64,000 bases of DNA. Origin: Oidiodendron maius Zn (lineage: Eukaryota > Ascomycota > Leotiomycetes > Myxotrichaceae). Of the stretch, positions 11,352 through 22,210 are shown in pieces. The translations under genes were made by a program, and so were the position numbers. How positions within the stretch are numbered: position 1 is the first letter of the stretch; every line of letters begins with the position of its first letter. The DNA lies in NCBI GenBank assembly GCA_000827325.1, contig KN832878.1, positions 434,001-498,000 of the forward strand, in the 5' to 3' direction. The notes under the pieces are model-generated. The model was not told where the DNA came from, did no database searches, and was given only the letters and a program-made list of their open reading frames with translations.

Positions 11352-12357
11352 TCCTGTCGTAAAGCCGTGCATTAACTAGCGCGTGTTGTGAGAAAGCTTT
11401 CTTGATACAAGGAGATTGTCGGTCTTCAAACGACGACTTATGTACACACTCCAGTTGGCGTGTCAAATATCTTTCTCCTATATTGGTGCTTAGTTCAAGG
11501 TATATCTTAAACCCAGTGCTCGCAAATAATCCTTACTGATCCATCCAAAGTGCATAATTTTAATACATGACATGGGCCTCGAAGGTAATTTCGGTATAGC
11601 GCTAGAATAAGTTTCCAATCTCCATCGAGTTCGTGCGAGTGCAGGACTATTATATTAATAAATCGCCAACACGAGAGCTACTCCTGAGGCTTGCAAACCT
11701 CGTTTTGAATGATCACATTCTTAATTCGTAAACACTGGAGACGTGTCGAATTAAGTCAAAAGCATACTGTGTAAGCCTAGGAATTTCCAAACAGCGGGAT
11801 TTTGTTAGTCATTTTGAGGTGTTGCTATGATACCCGGAAACTGTCGTCCCTGGAGGACTAAAAAATTGTATTTAAGGTATTTAAGTAATGCAGCATAGTA
11901 TCTATTGCTATGCTCCGAGGAAGCAATTTAGAAGTAAAATACAAAATATGAGAGATATACAGCTCTCGGCAAGCTTTAAACCATGCTCATTGTGATGCCA
12001 GCCTTTAATCCCACTTAGATATCTTATTGAGATCGTGGAAAGGAGGATGATAGGCGAATTCGCGGCCACATCCTTGATATATGAGTAAAAACTTTGCTGA
12101 GGCCCAAGCCAATTTCCTATGGAGCTACACAGAAATCTTACATGTCCATTTCCCATTTTGCAACTTTCATGACACAACCGACGAACTTACACATATCTTT
12201 TCCGGTATGTTCGTTCAATTGCATTGCATTGGGAAATCGCCAAACGGTAAATTCAGTTTGCCAGTCACAGCGTACCACGGCATTACGGCAATACGCCAAT
12301 TGACCATGGATAGTCCAGTACATGGGAAGAACAAATTTTTCCGCTTTCTTGATCTCA
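11352..12357. other. Intergenic, AT-rich, no supported gene
   Basis: About 1 kb with only short open frames. Those at 11908-12177 and 12081-12434 either lack motifs or are the opposite strand of the last exon of the oxygenase gene. I see no repeats. Confidence 0.5.
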
Positions 12358-14133
12358 TCATCTGGATATCGCAAACGGACATCCCAATGGTCTCTCGCTC
12401 CCAATTTTTTCCTCAAAGGCCCTCATCTCCTTAATTCCCTTGCCCCTCAAATTCTTCGGCCCGACCTCCTCAAACGTATATCCTTCAGGCACGTACAAAT
12501 CTCCTTTCGTCCCAGGAACATCCCCACCGGAGAGATACACGAACCACGCGCCGGGCCCCCAACGGTTCCAGAAACCGGGCTTGGTGTAGTACGGGTGGAC
12601 GAAGTAGCGACGCGGGTGATACCGACCGGTTTTCGGGTCGGCGTTGTCGGGGAGGTCGTGGACACGGAAGATGTAGGGTCGTGGAAGAGAGAGGTGTCGC
12701 AGAAGGAAGCGCCGCGACTCAATGGCGACTGTAACGGTGTGGAAATGAGTTTGAGACGGGGTAGGGTAGCTATATGGAAAGGTGGTTAGGTCGAGAGATT
12801 TTGGGTGATAGTTGATTGGCAGGCTCACCACATTGCATTTCTGAGACGGCTACCCATCAGAACACCAACAACGTTTGCGGCAATAGGTTTCAATGGTCTG
12901 GGAACAAAGTAGAGAAGAAGGGGAACTATATTAAATCAAAATATTAGTTATATGAGGATATGATGAGAATGAAAAGATCGTACTGACCAAGCTCATCTGC
13001 CGTCTGCTTATTAGTCGCGTGCGGTACCATGTATTTAACCTCATAATTCTTAGCCCATGCCTTAATGTCTTCATAAAATTCTAAGCCATCCTTCCAGCCA
13101 GTCTGATACTGAGTAAGTTGTTCGTAACTAATACCCATGCTGTCGCCAATGCTCTTCCAGAACGTAGCGATGGCACACATCTCCGTCTCCGTCATCTCTC
13201 TCCATTCATATGATTTCACAAATTCAATGGGCTCTAGGGGTCGTTCGTGAGAAATAGTCATTTGCGTTAATGAGCGGAAGATATAAACATACCTGTAATG
13301 AAGACGCTAAGGGTATACAAAAGGTCGTCGTTCGAAATCTTCCCCGCTTTTTGGTATCGGGAGTGGATAGTGTTCATGCGAGCGATGGCTTTGATAGTGC
13401 GCTCATCTTTGGGAGGATGGGCGGCAAACCTGCGTCTATTTAATTCTAAATTCCGAAGGTCTGGGGTGAGTGCGACTTACTCTGCAATGAGGAGGCTGGT
13501 ATCCGTGTATCTGTAGATATATCAGTGTGGGTCTTCCTTCAGGGCGGATAACTTGGAACTGTTTTGAAAAAAAGGGGATTTTCTTCCCGGAGAATATATA
13601 TATATATATATTTAAAAAAAAATAAAAAATTTTGCAGGCGTACCTCTTGGATGCATTCTCAGGAGTCGAAAATTCTTTCGTGGCTACGAGCAATCCAGCT
13701 AATGTCAAGTATTAGTCTTTATTTTATGGTCTATGGTCGACGAGCTAACATATTGTGGGGATGCCGTAAGTCTTATATGCATGTCAGATTCGTCACACGC
13801 CACCACACTCAGATAACATACCTTAAATAGTGCAAACTGGAGGGATGCGAGGTAAATCCGTGGAAATTCCAACTGTCCCAAATACGTCATGATCTCCTGC
13901 GCGTCGACGTTGCTCATCTTTGCGAGCGACTCTCTCGTGGCATATCCGAACTTTCGGTGCATGGCATTCCGCCTCTGCATTCGAAGGACTCTGCATAGTA
14001 GCGTGTAGATGAGGAAGGAGGGGATGGCAACTGTCGTCCATGACCATGACCAGGGGAGTTTAAGCGATGCAAGGCTGGGGAGATTGCGGGTTTGGAGGTT
14101 CCTAAGGCTTGCCGCGATGCTTGAGGTAGCCAT
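12358..14133 (-). CDS. MpaB-like (DUF2236/rubber-oxygenase fold) haem oxygenase, 8 exons
   Basis: Putative membrane-anchored oxygenase of the mpaB/mpaB' family. In mycophenolic acid synthesis, MpaB cleaves a farnesyl chain. Eight exons join in one frame: 14133-13822, 13771-13750 (22 nt), 13698-13644, 13510-13481 (30 nt), 13429-13293, 13233-12988, 12925-12829 and 12769-12358, giving about 436 residues. An N-terminal hydrophobic helix (WSWSWTTVAIPSFLIYTLL) precedes RRNAMHRKFGYATRESLAKM. The joined text runs FALFKTYGIPTISGLLVATK, ARMNTIHSRYQKAG, ITEPIEFVKSYEWREMTE and GWKDGLEFYEDIKAWAKNYE, all typical of the family. HSRY holds a candidate haem-ligand region. The third intron is 133 nt and holds an (AT)n tract and an A/T run. 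Upstream lie a cytochrome b5 gene and a second DUF2236 gene. The substrate cannot be told from sequence. Confidence 0.88.
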
Positions 14134-14992
14134 TTTTACTAATTGTATTACACACCAGGAGCAAAGGCAAAGGAGACAGGAGGTGAGAGGGAGAATTCAT
14201 CAGAAGGCGTTCTTTAAAAGCCTAGCGAGATGTCTCACCTTCTCCACGCCTTATTGAATGACCATGATTTTCGCCAGTTGCTTTTTGCTGGGGCGGGGTT
14301 CTGGTTCCTCGGTTGCTGGAGTGTGGGCGAATGCCGTGTCAGGAAGTCTTGACATCGTATTTCGCTGCATGTAACAGCGCCGGTGCTGCGTCATTTCTAT
14401 GGTTTGGGATTGGATATCATTACGAAGGTGCCATTTGGTATCATTGCAATCCGGAGCATTCAGACTACCGGCCCTCCGGTATACCTATTTTTGTCCAGTA
14501 CGGCACGAAAACAGGATATGCTACTGTACCGTCGGCATATACAGCCCTGCACCTTCGAGTGTCTTCTTGCTAGGTTCGGGCGCAGTGGAGATCTTTCATG
14601 GGTAAGGCCGGAAGAATATTGTGGCGTGCGTTGGTATGAAATGATAAAGCGGAGTGAGGCTATCATGTAAGAACCTCGTTTATATACACGGGGCACTGTG
14701 ATCTGTCTAGACAGGATGTTGGTAGCAAGTCACTTGGATGTCTACCGAGCCCAAAGAGCTAGTAATACTAGTAGAACCAGCACGACGGGCGTCATAATCT
14801 TCTTAGAGAATCCATTCGCATAGACAATACCCCTCTTGTAGATGCTCCAATGATCGATGTCCATAATCGAACCTGTGCTCCTCTAACCGCCCAACCAAGA
14901 CATCTCTCCCGCACCTGTCCCCTGATGATCATTCAAATAGAGCCAAGTAAGCGATCTATACAATCCCCGATTTTACTTCTCCCTCATCCCAG
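14134..14992. other. Intergenic between MpaB-like gene and cytochrome b5 gene
   Basis: Overlapping short frames at 14313-14696 in several phases carry no recognisable motif and are unlikely to be coding. The first 100-150 bases would be the promoter of the MpaB-like gene. Nothing else is seen. Confidence 0.5.
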
Positions 14993-15400
14993 CTAGCTCT
15001 TCCTCCGCAGGAATCCAAGAGAAAACGTTGATCCCACCTTCGGTTTTTCGTCCACATCTGCATCCAAACGACCCACTAGGAGCTCATCCTTGTACTTATT
15101 TAAGATGGCCTCTCTGTGATACTTCTTGAACTTCTTCGTGGCATCCTGTCCCGCGACACCTTGCATGACTGTATGGAAATAGAAAAACAGAACTTAGCAA
15201 CTTTAATGGTATATAGATGAGGTATTTGGATGGCTTTGGAAATGGAAGTAGTGGGAAGGAAGCGGGTTCTTACTCTTTTTGCCACCGGGATGCTCGTCTT
15301 GGAAAGCTGAGACGTTAAAAACCTCACTGTCGATGACAATCCATATGTCTTCTGGCTTGTTGTGCGAAGCCACCTCTCCCCGAGAATATGTCTTGGACAT
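14993..15400 (-). CDS. Small cytochrome b5-like haem-binding protein, 100 aa
   Basis: Two exons, 15400-15274 and 15168-14993, with a 105-nt GT-AG intron. The joined protein reads SKTYSRGEVASHNKPEDIWI, VFNVSAFQDEHPGGKK, then IMQGVAGQDATKKFKKYHRE and LVGRLDADVDEKPK. The HPGG motif supplies the first axial histidine. The second (usually in a GH.DAT context) would be expected in AGQDATKKF, where Gln replaces His, but KYHRE a few residues on has a histidine, as in other short fungal b5 proteins. There is no membrane anchor at the C-terminus, so it is probably soluble. The ATG at 15398-15400 is the only one that gives the b5 start. It sits between two MpaB-fold oxygenase genes, which suggests but does not prove an electron-transfer role there. 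Confidence 0.85.
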
Positions 15401-16845
15401 GTGGGAGAGGATCAATGAGTTCTATTTGATTCGGTGGAGAAAAGCGTGAAGATCCTAGTCGGGAAATGACGTGGTGGCACAAAGTATGAAAAGTGAGTGG
15501 GTGCACGCCGCTTCAGTTTCATTTTTCAGCAGCAAAATATATTTGGTGACATAAATCCTTTGTCCCTGCTTACATTGGCGGGAATTTGGTTTCACCTCGG
15601 CTATTATTAAGAGCAAAAGTTTGGCTGCATGTACTGGGCAGCAACACTTAATGAGGCGATTATCATGCGGCTTGAGGTTTGCCAATGGCATCTTGGATAT
15701 TTCATACAATTACGGGCTTGCAAACTTTCATTACCATGATAAAATCTCTTTAACTACTCAGTATATAAATTATATGCATTGTTTAAATCTCAGTATCACC
15801 GTCAGTATTTCCAAGTCCACAATTCACCAGGCGGGTATCTTCCCGTTCAGAAATATTAAATATATCAAAAACATCCTCCGCTCCAGGCTTCTTAAAGATT
15901 GCCCAATGAAGTTAAATTAGATAATATGCTCACAATATTAGTGGAATTTAATATCGATGTTAGATTCAGCAACGAGGGAGAAGCTGGACACCCAAGCACT
16001 CCCGCCAATGTGTCAACAGAGTGAGAACTGGGATTTGTGCCGTCAGAACCAAGCTAATCAAGATCTTCTCATAGTAATCGATATGCTCCCAATTATAGAA
16101 TGCCGAGTCTCCAGAGGCTGAGAGTTCCAATTTTCCATTCTTCACAGGATCAATCTGAGAAGATATAATTGTTCCTATGTTTTGCAGAACCAGTTTGAGA
16201 ATTACGATGCCTCGGTTGAGATGGTGTTGTTTTAGGGCAGGAGGAGAACATTATGAATTGTGGCATTGCCGAGGACTAGACCCCTCATAATTAAGTTCAG
16301 TGTCGCGTTTTCCTGCTTCAGCTTAACCATGGGTCAGATAAAAAGGCATCATAGTGTTTACCAGCTCAAATGTAACAATAGATGCGTTAGGTATGGTTGG
16401 TTAGCCACAAGGTTCGTCCCATCCGATTTCATCTCCAGCACATGTCATGATACAAGCCTCATTCTCACTTCCACTTTCGGTTCTCAATGAAGCCCCTCCC
16501 CTTTTCTCCCTGCACTCGGGTATCGTCCTGAATATCGGGTAACCATCCTGGTGCTGCAGGTTCTTGCTGCACTGCTGGTGACAACCGATTCCCTTTTGAG
16601 CTAATCAAGCAAGTTAGCCGAACCTAGTACTTCAGCTGGCACGAACCGACTACCGATGTAATAAACGCAGGGCGGATTTATGCGCATGTGTATAGGGTGG
16701 CACCTCTCATAGGAATTATCTTTACTTTTTACAAGTCTCATATGCAAAGCAAAAGCTCCTGCTATTCATTGCCTCTTAGAATACCCCATCACCAATAAAT
16801 ATATTGAGTCCAATCTGTGAGACATAAAGTCACCAGCAACATAAG
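15401..16845. other. Long intergenic stretch, no supported gene
   Basis: About 1.4 kb, AT-rich at 15500-16000. Open frames are under 100 codons, none with a recognisable motif, and no direct or inverted repeat was noticed. The last 200 bases probably hold the promoter of the DUF2236 gene; ATAAATATATT at 16795-16805 is a TATA-like sequence about 45 bases upstream of its ATG. Confidence 0.45.
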
Positions 16846-17799
16846 ATGGCAGCAACAGCAATCACGCCAGAAATGTCGGGAGTGACAGATACCTCCAATG
16901 AAAAGGACGTCATGGTCACTTCTCAGTCTATGAGGAGCACAACAGTTACGCCAGATGACCGAGAGAAGGCTGTCGTCCTTAAGAAGAGCGGAGTAGTGAA
17001 CAGACCAGATCCTTTCTCACCGTCTTTCAACCCAGTGGAAATGCAAAAAGTTGTTCAAGAGGGCATCCTCCTCTCTGCTGGTGCGGCCGCGATTCTACTG
17101 CAGGTCGCAAACCCAGGCGTTGGACAGGGCGTCAATGAGCACAGCAACTTCGCATACCGGCCTGCTGATCGGCTTCGCACCACCATGACTTACATCTACT
17201 GCATGTGTTTCGGCACCGTAGAGGAAAAGAAAGTTATTATTGAAATGGTCCATCGCACCCACGCCCCCGTCAAGGGAGACAGTTACGCCGCCGACGATAA
17301 GGACCTCCAGCTCTGGGTTGCCGCAACGCTGTATGCGGCCGGCCTGCATATCTACGAGAAAATCTTTGGAAAACTCAGCGAGGCCAAAGCGGAACTCATC
17401 TACCAACAGCACGCCGTCCTTGCCACCACCCTTCGCGTGCCTCCTGAGATGTGGCCTGAGAACCGCAAAGCATTCTGGGAGTACTGGGACACCATGATCG
17501 CGAGCTTCCCCATTACACCTCACGCCACCAAGGTCGCTAAGGATCTTCTATATAACAAGAAGGCTCCGATCTGGATAAGGATCAATATGCCGGTGGTGCG
17601 CCTCGTGACAGCGGAGTGGCTCCCCCCTCACATGCGCGATGCATATGGGCTTAAAACCTCCAAAGCTCGGCGATTGGTGTATAGCATGTTGTTGGGTCTC
17701 ATGAGAGGCGTGTATCCACACATGCCATTGGCAATTCGAAGGTATCCCATGAAGTACTATCTAAAAGATATGCGACGGCGGATGAATAATGCGGCATAG
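16846..17799 (+). CDS. DUF2236 / MpaB-fold oxygenase-like protein, 317 aa, intronless
   Basis: Single exon of 317 codons. The core reads LLSAGAAAILLQVANPGVGQ, NFAYRPADRLRTTMTYIY, FGTVEEKKVIIEMVHRTHAP, then DLQLWVAATLYAAGLHIYEK and FPITPHATKVAKDLLY. This is the arrangement of the DUF2236 (ER-bound oxygenase mpaB / latex-clearing-protein-like catalytic domain) family. Candidate haem-ligand histidines lie in MVHRTHAP and GLHIYEK. There is no signal peptide or clear membrane anchor, unlike the MpaB-like protein nearby. The N-terminal 50 residues are polar. It belongs to the broad bacterial/fungal branch rather than to mpaB itself, so the two nearby genes are distant relatives, not a recent duplicate. 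The substrate is unknown. Confidence 0.85.
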   Translation: MAATAITPEMSGVTDTSNEKDVMVTSQSMRSTTVTPDDREKAVVLKKSGVVNRPDPFSPSFNPVEMQKVVQEGILLSAGAAAILLQVANPGVGQGVNEHSNFAYRPADRLRTTMTYIYCMCFGTVEEKKVIIEMVHRTHAPVKGDSYAADDKDLQLWVAATLYAAGLHIYEKIFGKLSEAKAELIYQQHAVLATTLRVPPEMWPENRKAFWEYWDTMIASFPITPHATKVAKDLLYNKKAPIWIRINMPVVRLVTAEWLPPHMRDAYGLKTSKARRLVYSMLLGLMRGVYPHMPLAIRRYPMKYYLKDMRRRMNNAA

Positions 17800-18444
17800 A
17801 GGGAAAAATGGCAAACTGCTAGTGTATTGGCGGAATAGATTGATTTTTAATTGTAGACTTAGTTTAGGGACTGGGAATAGAATGTTGTGATACACCATCA
17901 TATTTTCTTTCTGTAAATTGTAGCTTTTCCATTGAAAGCTTTATGGTTCAGTGCTGTATTAGCCATGTGTCAGCTTGAGATCTGTTTCATCCCACCGTGT
18001 TCTTGAGTCAGGTTATTAACCTACAATCCGGTGCTTTACAATACACACTTATGACTGTCGCCTCACTAGTGTCTATCCTGCATGGGGTAATTTATCTCGG
18101 CCGAAAACATTAACTGCATTATAAGTATAAGCATCTTTCTGTATACAAGCTACTTCTTTCCGGTTTATACCATTATTTATAAAAGAAAATGTCCCCTCCT
18201 CTCACAATATTCTATATTCATGGGAAATGGCCACCTCGAGCATTGAAATATACATTCCCATTCGGTACGCGGTCATGCAGCACGCTCTTAAAGGCTATCC
18301 TCCTATAATAGCGCCAGGAAGACCTCCCATCAGCTGTGAGATAATATATCAACTTCGAAATGCTAGTAAGAGTATTATGGGTAGCCTTCATTATCATGGC
18401 TTACAGGGGCAACATCGTTGATCAGTCCGCTTGTCTGTGGCGAA
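17800..18444. other. Intergenic, no supported gene
   Basis: A 64-codon frame at 18227-18421 starts with ATG but has no recognisable motif and no splice partner that I can find. The rest holds nothing I can support. Confidence 0.4.
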
Positions 18445-18828
18445 CTACGGAGTCAGGAGGCTATTCGCATTGTTGATAAGGCTTGACACTTCAGCCACGA
18501 AACTCTGCGTCACGAATCCAGAAAATTCTCCTAGGAGAGGTCCACTCAGCAGCTGGTCTGCAGTACTGAGCAATGATTTGGTCTAGTTGGTAGTGGCTGG
18601 TCTAGAAGTAGCGCTGATTGTTGATGACAATTTCAATGTTGTTCAGAATAGTAGGATTCAACAAATTCATAAGACGGCCGATATCTCCCGTGATTGTTGA
18701 GAGAATAGAGGAGATATCTGCTCAGGCAGCTATTTCCACTGGGCTTGCCTTTTCCACTTCCGCAGGAGTGGGCGTAGCAAACACTATGGTGGGCAGGAGA
18801 AGCCGAGAAGAAGAAAGGAGAAACGCAT
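18445..18828 (-). pseudogene. Decayed small secreted protein gene
   Basis: On the minus strand the ATG at 18828 starts a signal-peptide-like MRFSFLLLGFSC. Protein-like text then continues in other frames: PTIVFATPTPAEVEKASPV, ADISSILSTITGDIGRLMN, LLNPTILNNIEIVINN and, in the frame of the ATG, DQLLSGPLLGEFSGFVTQ and EVSSLINNANSLLTP to a stop at 18447-18445. This pattern of short NANSLL/ILSTITGDIG repeats resembles small secreted proteins common in plant-associated fungi. Two frame changes and two in-frame stops interrupt it, and no introns of normal size rescue them. The stops (TGA, TAG) could be C-to-T changes. I read it as a broken host gene; the family name is not known to me. Confidence 0.5.
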
Positions 18829-19147
18829 GATAACGGACTAATTTAGCCGTCCGGCATCACTGTATCTAGCTTTAATGGCCTTTGATGTGAAGGAAGGGTT
18901 TCGTCGATTGTGCTACGGTTGCTCGCAAACTCAATGGCTACCCATGCTACTGATAAATTTCATATAATTCTGCCGGAGCCGGGCGGCCTTGCTCTTTTCT
19001 GAGCACGCAAGACACTGTGCATCACGAATTGCATATGCTGTGTGCCATGTGGGGTATCGCCAATCGACCAGGAGGAGGCGGGGTGTTCAGGGGTTCGGTT
19101 ATGGATTGTGGGGTTTAGCCGATACTAGGGTTTTCGTACCTGTTATC
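18829..19147. other. Intergenic, no supported gene
   Basis: Open frames here carry no recognisable motif. The stretch lies between the minus-strand secreted-protein remnant and the plus-strand Cys-rich remnant, so it may have been a shared promoter. Confidence 0.35.
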
Positions 19148-19770
19148 ATGCAGCTTCGTGTCTTAATGCAATTAATTTACACTGGTGTTTTGCTACTGAC
19201 GGTCATTATAACCAAGGCTAATGACGTCTTCACAGATACCCCGCAATAAATTTTGGCGTATGTTTGAAAGGCCTAACTTTGAAGAAACTAGCACACTTTT
19301 TAGATAGGCAATACGAGATAAAGTGTCTCTCACCGCAGTTCCTTCAGCTACAACAACTATGCCCCCATGCCTCAGCGGCTTCGATCCACTACCACCTACA
19401 CTAGCACAAGCTATTTTGACTGCTCTGGCCGATGTCTGTCCTCGCCGGCTTAGGAAACCTCAATTCTCGCAGCTCACTTGTGAGCAAATCAGAGTAGGCA
19501 ACACTCCGGACGGGGTATATCAATCTGGAGCCGGCTGTCGTCGAGAGTGTTCAAACACCTGCTACCAAGGGCTGCAGCACAACTCCTACCCCGACTTAAA
19601 ATGCAATGGCGGGACAGACAAATGCTGCGGATGGTGAAGCTGAGGGATCTACAGCCGGATCAGGTGGGGTAGCTTCGTTGAGTTCCAATGCGTTGGCTTT
19701 TCGCCCAACCGCAACAGTGGTAGGTGGCGTTTCCGGGCTGCTGGGGCTTCTTGATCTCTTGTCCGTCCTA
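19148..19770 (+). pseudogene. Possible Cys-rich GPI-anchored secreted protein gene, broken or with unresolved splicing
   Basis: Three pieces in order look like one secreted protein. An ATG at 19148 gives a hydrophobic start (QLIYTGVLLLTVIITKA) typical of a signal peptide. From about 19339 to 19637 a frame carries nine cysteines (MPPCLSGFDPLPP, QLTCEQIRVGNTPDG, AGCRRECSNTCYQG, GGTDKCCGW) and then stops. In another frame, directly downstream to about 19770, text reads EGSTAGSGGVASLSSNALAF and VVGGVSGLLGLLDLLSVL, a small/Ser-rich spacer plus hydrophobic tail as in GPI signals. The pieces need one intron with a poor donor (about 19226-19307) and a frame change near 19630. It is either a pseudogene or a gene with introns I cannot resolve. 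Family unknown. Confidence 0.35.
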
Positions 19771-20265
19771 TGAGGAAGGAAATAATGATTTGGCGGACGC
19801 CGATTTAATAGGTATATAATTGACATTACTCTCCTTCTATGTATATTGGATATTATAGTGGCATAGCGCATAGCGGTGGAAATAAAGGAGAGCCGCACCA
19901 TCTACCCGAGGTCCCGGAGGGTTCCCTGAAATGATAGATAGCATTCAGAACCGCTGCCGCGTAATCCTGCAATCTTTAGTCGCTTCTAACACAGCTAAGG
20001 AGATGCCGCAGGGATACACGGTAGCCTGGCCTGTCAGTCCAGCTGACAGGCCATTAATTATGCATGGATGATCCCACCGTGCGGGAATAAGCAACTTACC
20101 ACATGCAACGGGAACAGCTCATGCTCCTTGCGGCCCCAGAAACCCCGCTTGCATACTAACCTTTTCCTTCCTACTTGGTATTACTCTTTATCGTTATGTG
20201 ACGAAACGACCTGTTAACGTACCACTGCTATTGCCGACGCCGAAGAGCACAGGTAGCCACTCTTC
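19771..20265. other. Upstream region of the regulator gene
   Basis: No supported gene. The last 80 bases contain traces of a zinc-cluster coding region in a frame different from that of the downstream gene (see the regulator entry). Confidence 0.4.
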
Positions 20266-22210
20266 ATGGCCAGCAAGTCGTTCGAAGAGGCCCTCGCCGC
20301 ATCCGAGAAGCGATGCACCCGTGGCGAAGACGTTGGTGGCCAGGGTGGGCCGTGGGACGAGCTTGTGTGCTGGTATTGGGGTCTGTGGAATGAGATTGAG
20401 AGTGATGTTTTTCAGGAGAGTCCATGCCTTCCCGCGGAGCAAGGTACAAGTCCGAGCAGCGACCAAAGCGCTGAAAACGTCGTCCCTGTCACGCAGAAGA
20501 ATGACGCGCTCGACGTATTCAGATCAGGGTCAGAAGCATTCTCGGAAGATGCGATTCTAAGCCTCGTGGCTAGCGTCCATGATACTCTGGACTCCTTTTC
20601 TCAAAATGATTTGTTCGGGCTTCCACCTAAAGCGTTTCGGGATGAGCTTGTCGTTCTGTTCTTTAAGCATGTTCATCCCTTATGCCCGGTCTTCGACGAA
20701 GTGGAGTTTCACACAGCATATTTCCGGAAAGGTACAGACCTAGCCTTCCTACAAAGCATAAGTTTGGTAGAGTTTCAGGCGCTGATATTTGCCGGCTCTC
20801 TGGTAATACTTCTGTCCCTGCCTCAGTATAATTCTCCGTGAGATTATTACGGTTCTAACCCCTGAATAGCATCTCAACCACGAACAAATCTCCAAGACCA
20901 AATATACCTCAACTATTGAGTGTCATAGTGAACTATTTGAGGCAGCTAGGGTAAGCTACTTTCTCAGTCCGAGAAATAAAACTATGGTCCTGACAGCGCA
21001 TATTAGAGAACATACCACACATGCAGCAATGAAACCCCGATCAGTCTCACTAGGGCAGCGGTCTTGCTTAGCTATTGGAGCCCTTTCACTTCAGAAAAGG
21101 AGTCAAATAGCTATTGGGTGGACCAAGCTTTTACAACTGCTCGAGCCGCCATTCGACAGGAGTTAGATTATGCGTCCATATCTATAAGCCCTGGTCGCAG
21201 AAGAATAATCTGGTGGTGCTGCCAGTTGCGGGACGCACTGCTTTCATTTGCCCTCCGCAGGATCAACACCCTCCATACGGAACCATTAACCAACATCATG
21301 GTCCGCGCGGATGATTTCGGTACAGAATCTACGGCCCCGTGCTTCATGAACCCGCTCTCGAAAACGCTTTCTATAAACAATTTTATTCGCCAGTGCGAAC
21401 TCAGCCAGGTTATGACCCGAATTATGCTGTTCCAATCAAAGCTGGGATATGCCAAATTTTACAATAGGTGTCGACATGTTGATGTCAGCGAGATCATGAA
21501 GGTCGTGTCGTTCCACTCTGAAGTTACGGCGTTTAGGGAAGATTTTGAATTCTCCCTCGACATATCTCAGAAGCTTGCAGTGGAGAGGTGCGATGTACCA
21601 TGGCAGCTATCGAGGATTATCTCAGAGTAGGTCACAATAACGGCACTTTACTCCATCATAACTAATTACTGCGTAATAGTTCTGTCATCGCAGTCCTATA
21701 CTTTCCTTATACAAGCCTCGACCCTTTCAGCTACAATCATCCGGCGAGCAAATTTATAGAGGGAGCAATAAATGAAGTAATGGAATCGGTATCGCGGATA
21801 GCCAGAAGTGCAGAAACTCTGTTAGAAAATCCTGACACTAACAGCATTCCACTAGCACTGTAAGGCAGCCCGTATTTTATTTCAAGCCAAGACAGATGCT
21901 AATTTAAGACAGCGGAGCGTGGGTAACTTTCCCTATAGTACTGAAGCTTACCCTCTTGGGAAATACAAGAAAACCTGGCGATTCCGCAACGGAACTACAA
22001 GAGATGCGAAGTCTCATGAAAGTTCTCTATATCCTGAAGAGCCGCTTCAGCGGAGGCCAGTTTGTGACGAATGTGATAGATGCGGTTATAAAGCGCGTCA
22101 TCCATGGCAGTGACGCCCAGGCCGATCAACGGATGCCTCTATCTCTCTTACATGATGCAGCACGGTACATACAAGAGGATGTGGACCGTGGAATAGTCAC
22201 TACTGGATAG
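20266..22210 (+). CDS. Fungal-specific transcription factor (Zn2Cys6 family), DNA-binding end damaged
   Basis: Five exons join in one frame: 20266-20802, 20870-20950, 21007-21626, 21680-21859 and 21913-22210 (introns 53-67 nt), about 571 residues. The middle homology region of fungal regulators is clear: LVVLFFKHVHPLCPVFDEVE, EAARRTYHTCSNETPISLTR, AAVLLSYWSPFTSEKESNSY, WWCCQLRDALLSFALRR and SRIARSAETLLENPD. The zinc cluster is not intact. The end of the motif is readable (FEEALAASEKRCTRGED), but the third and fourth cysteine positions appear as Phe and Ala. The preceding basic part (CYCRRRRAQ, 20227-20253) is in another frame with a stop between. A 21-nt gap is too small for an intron. So the regulator may have lost DNA binding, or the start lies elsewhere. 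The chosen ATG at 20266 is the first in frame. Its neighbours suggest control of the acyl-CoA genes downstream. Confidence 0.8.

Noticed and set aside
13597-13630. AT/A-rich tract as a transposon footprint
   Set aside because: It lies wholly inside an intron, with no target-site duplication or terminal repeats; a simple microsatellite explains it.
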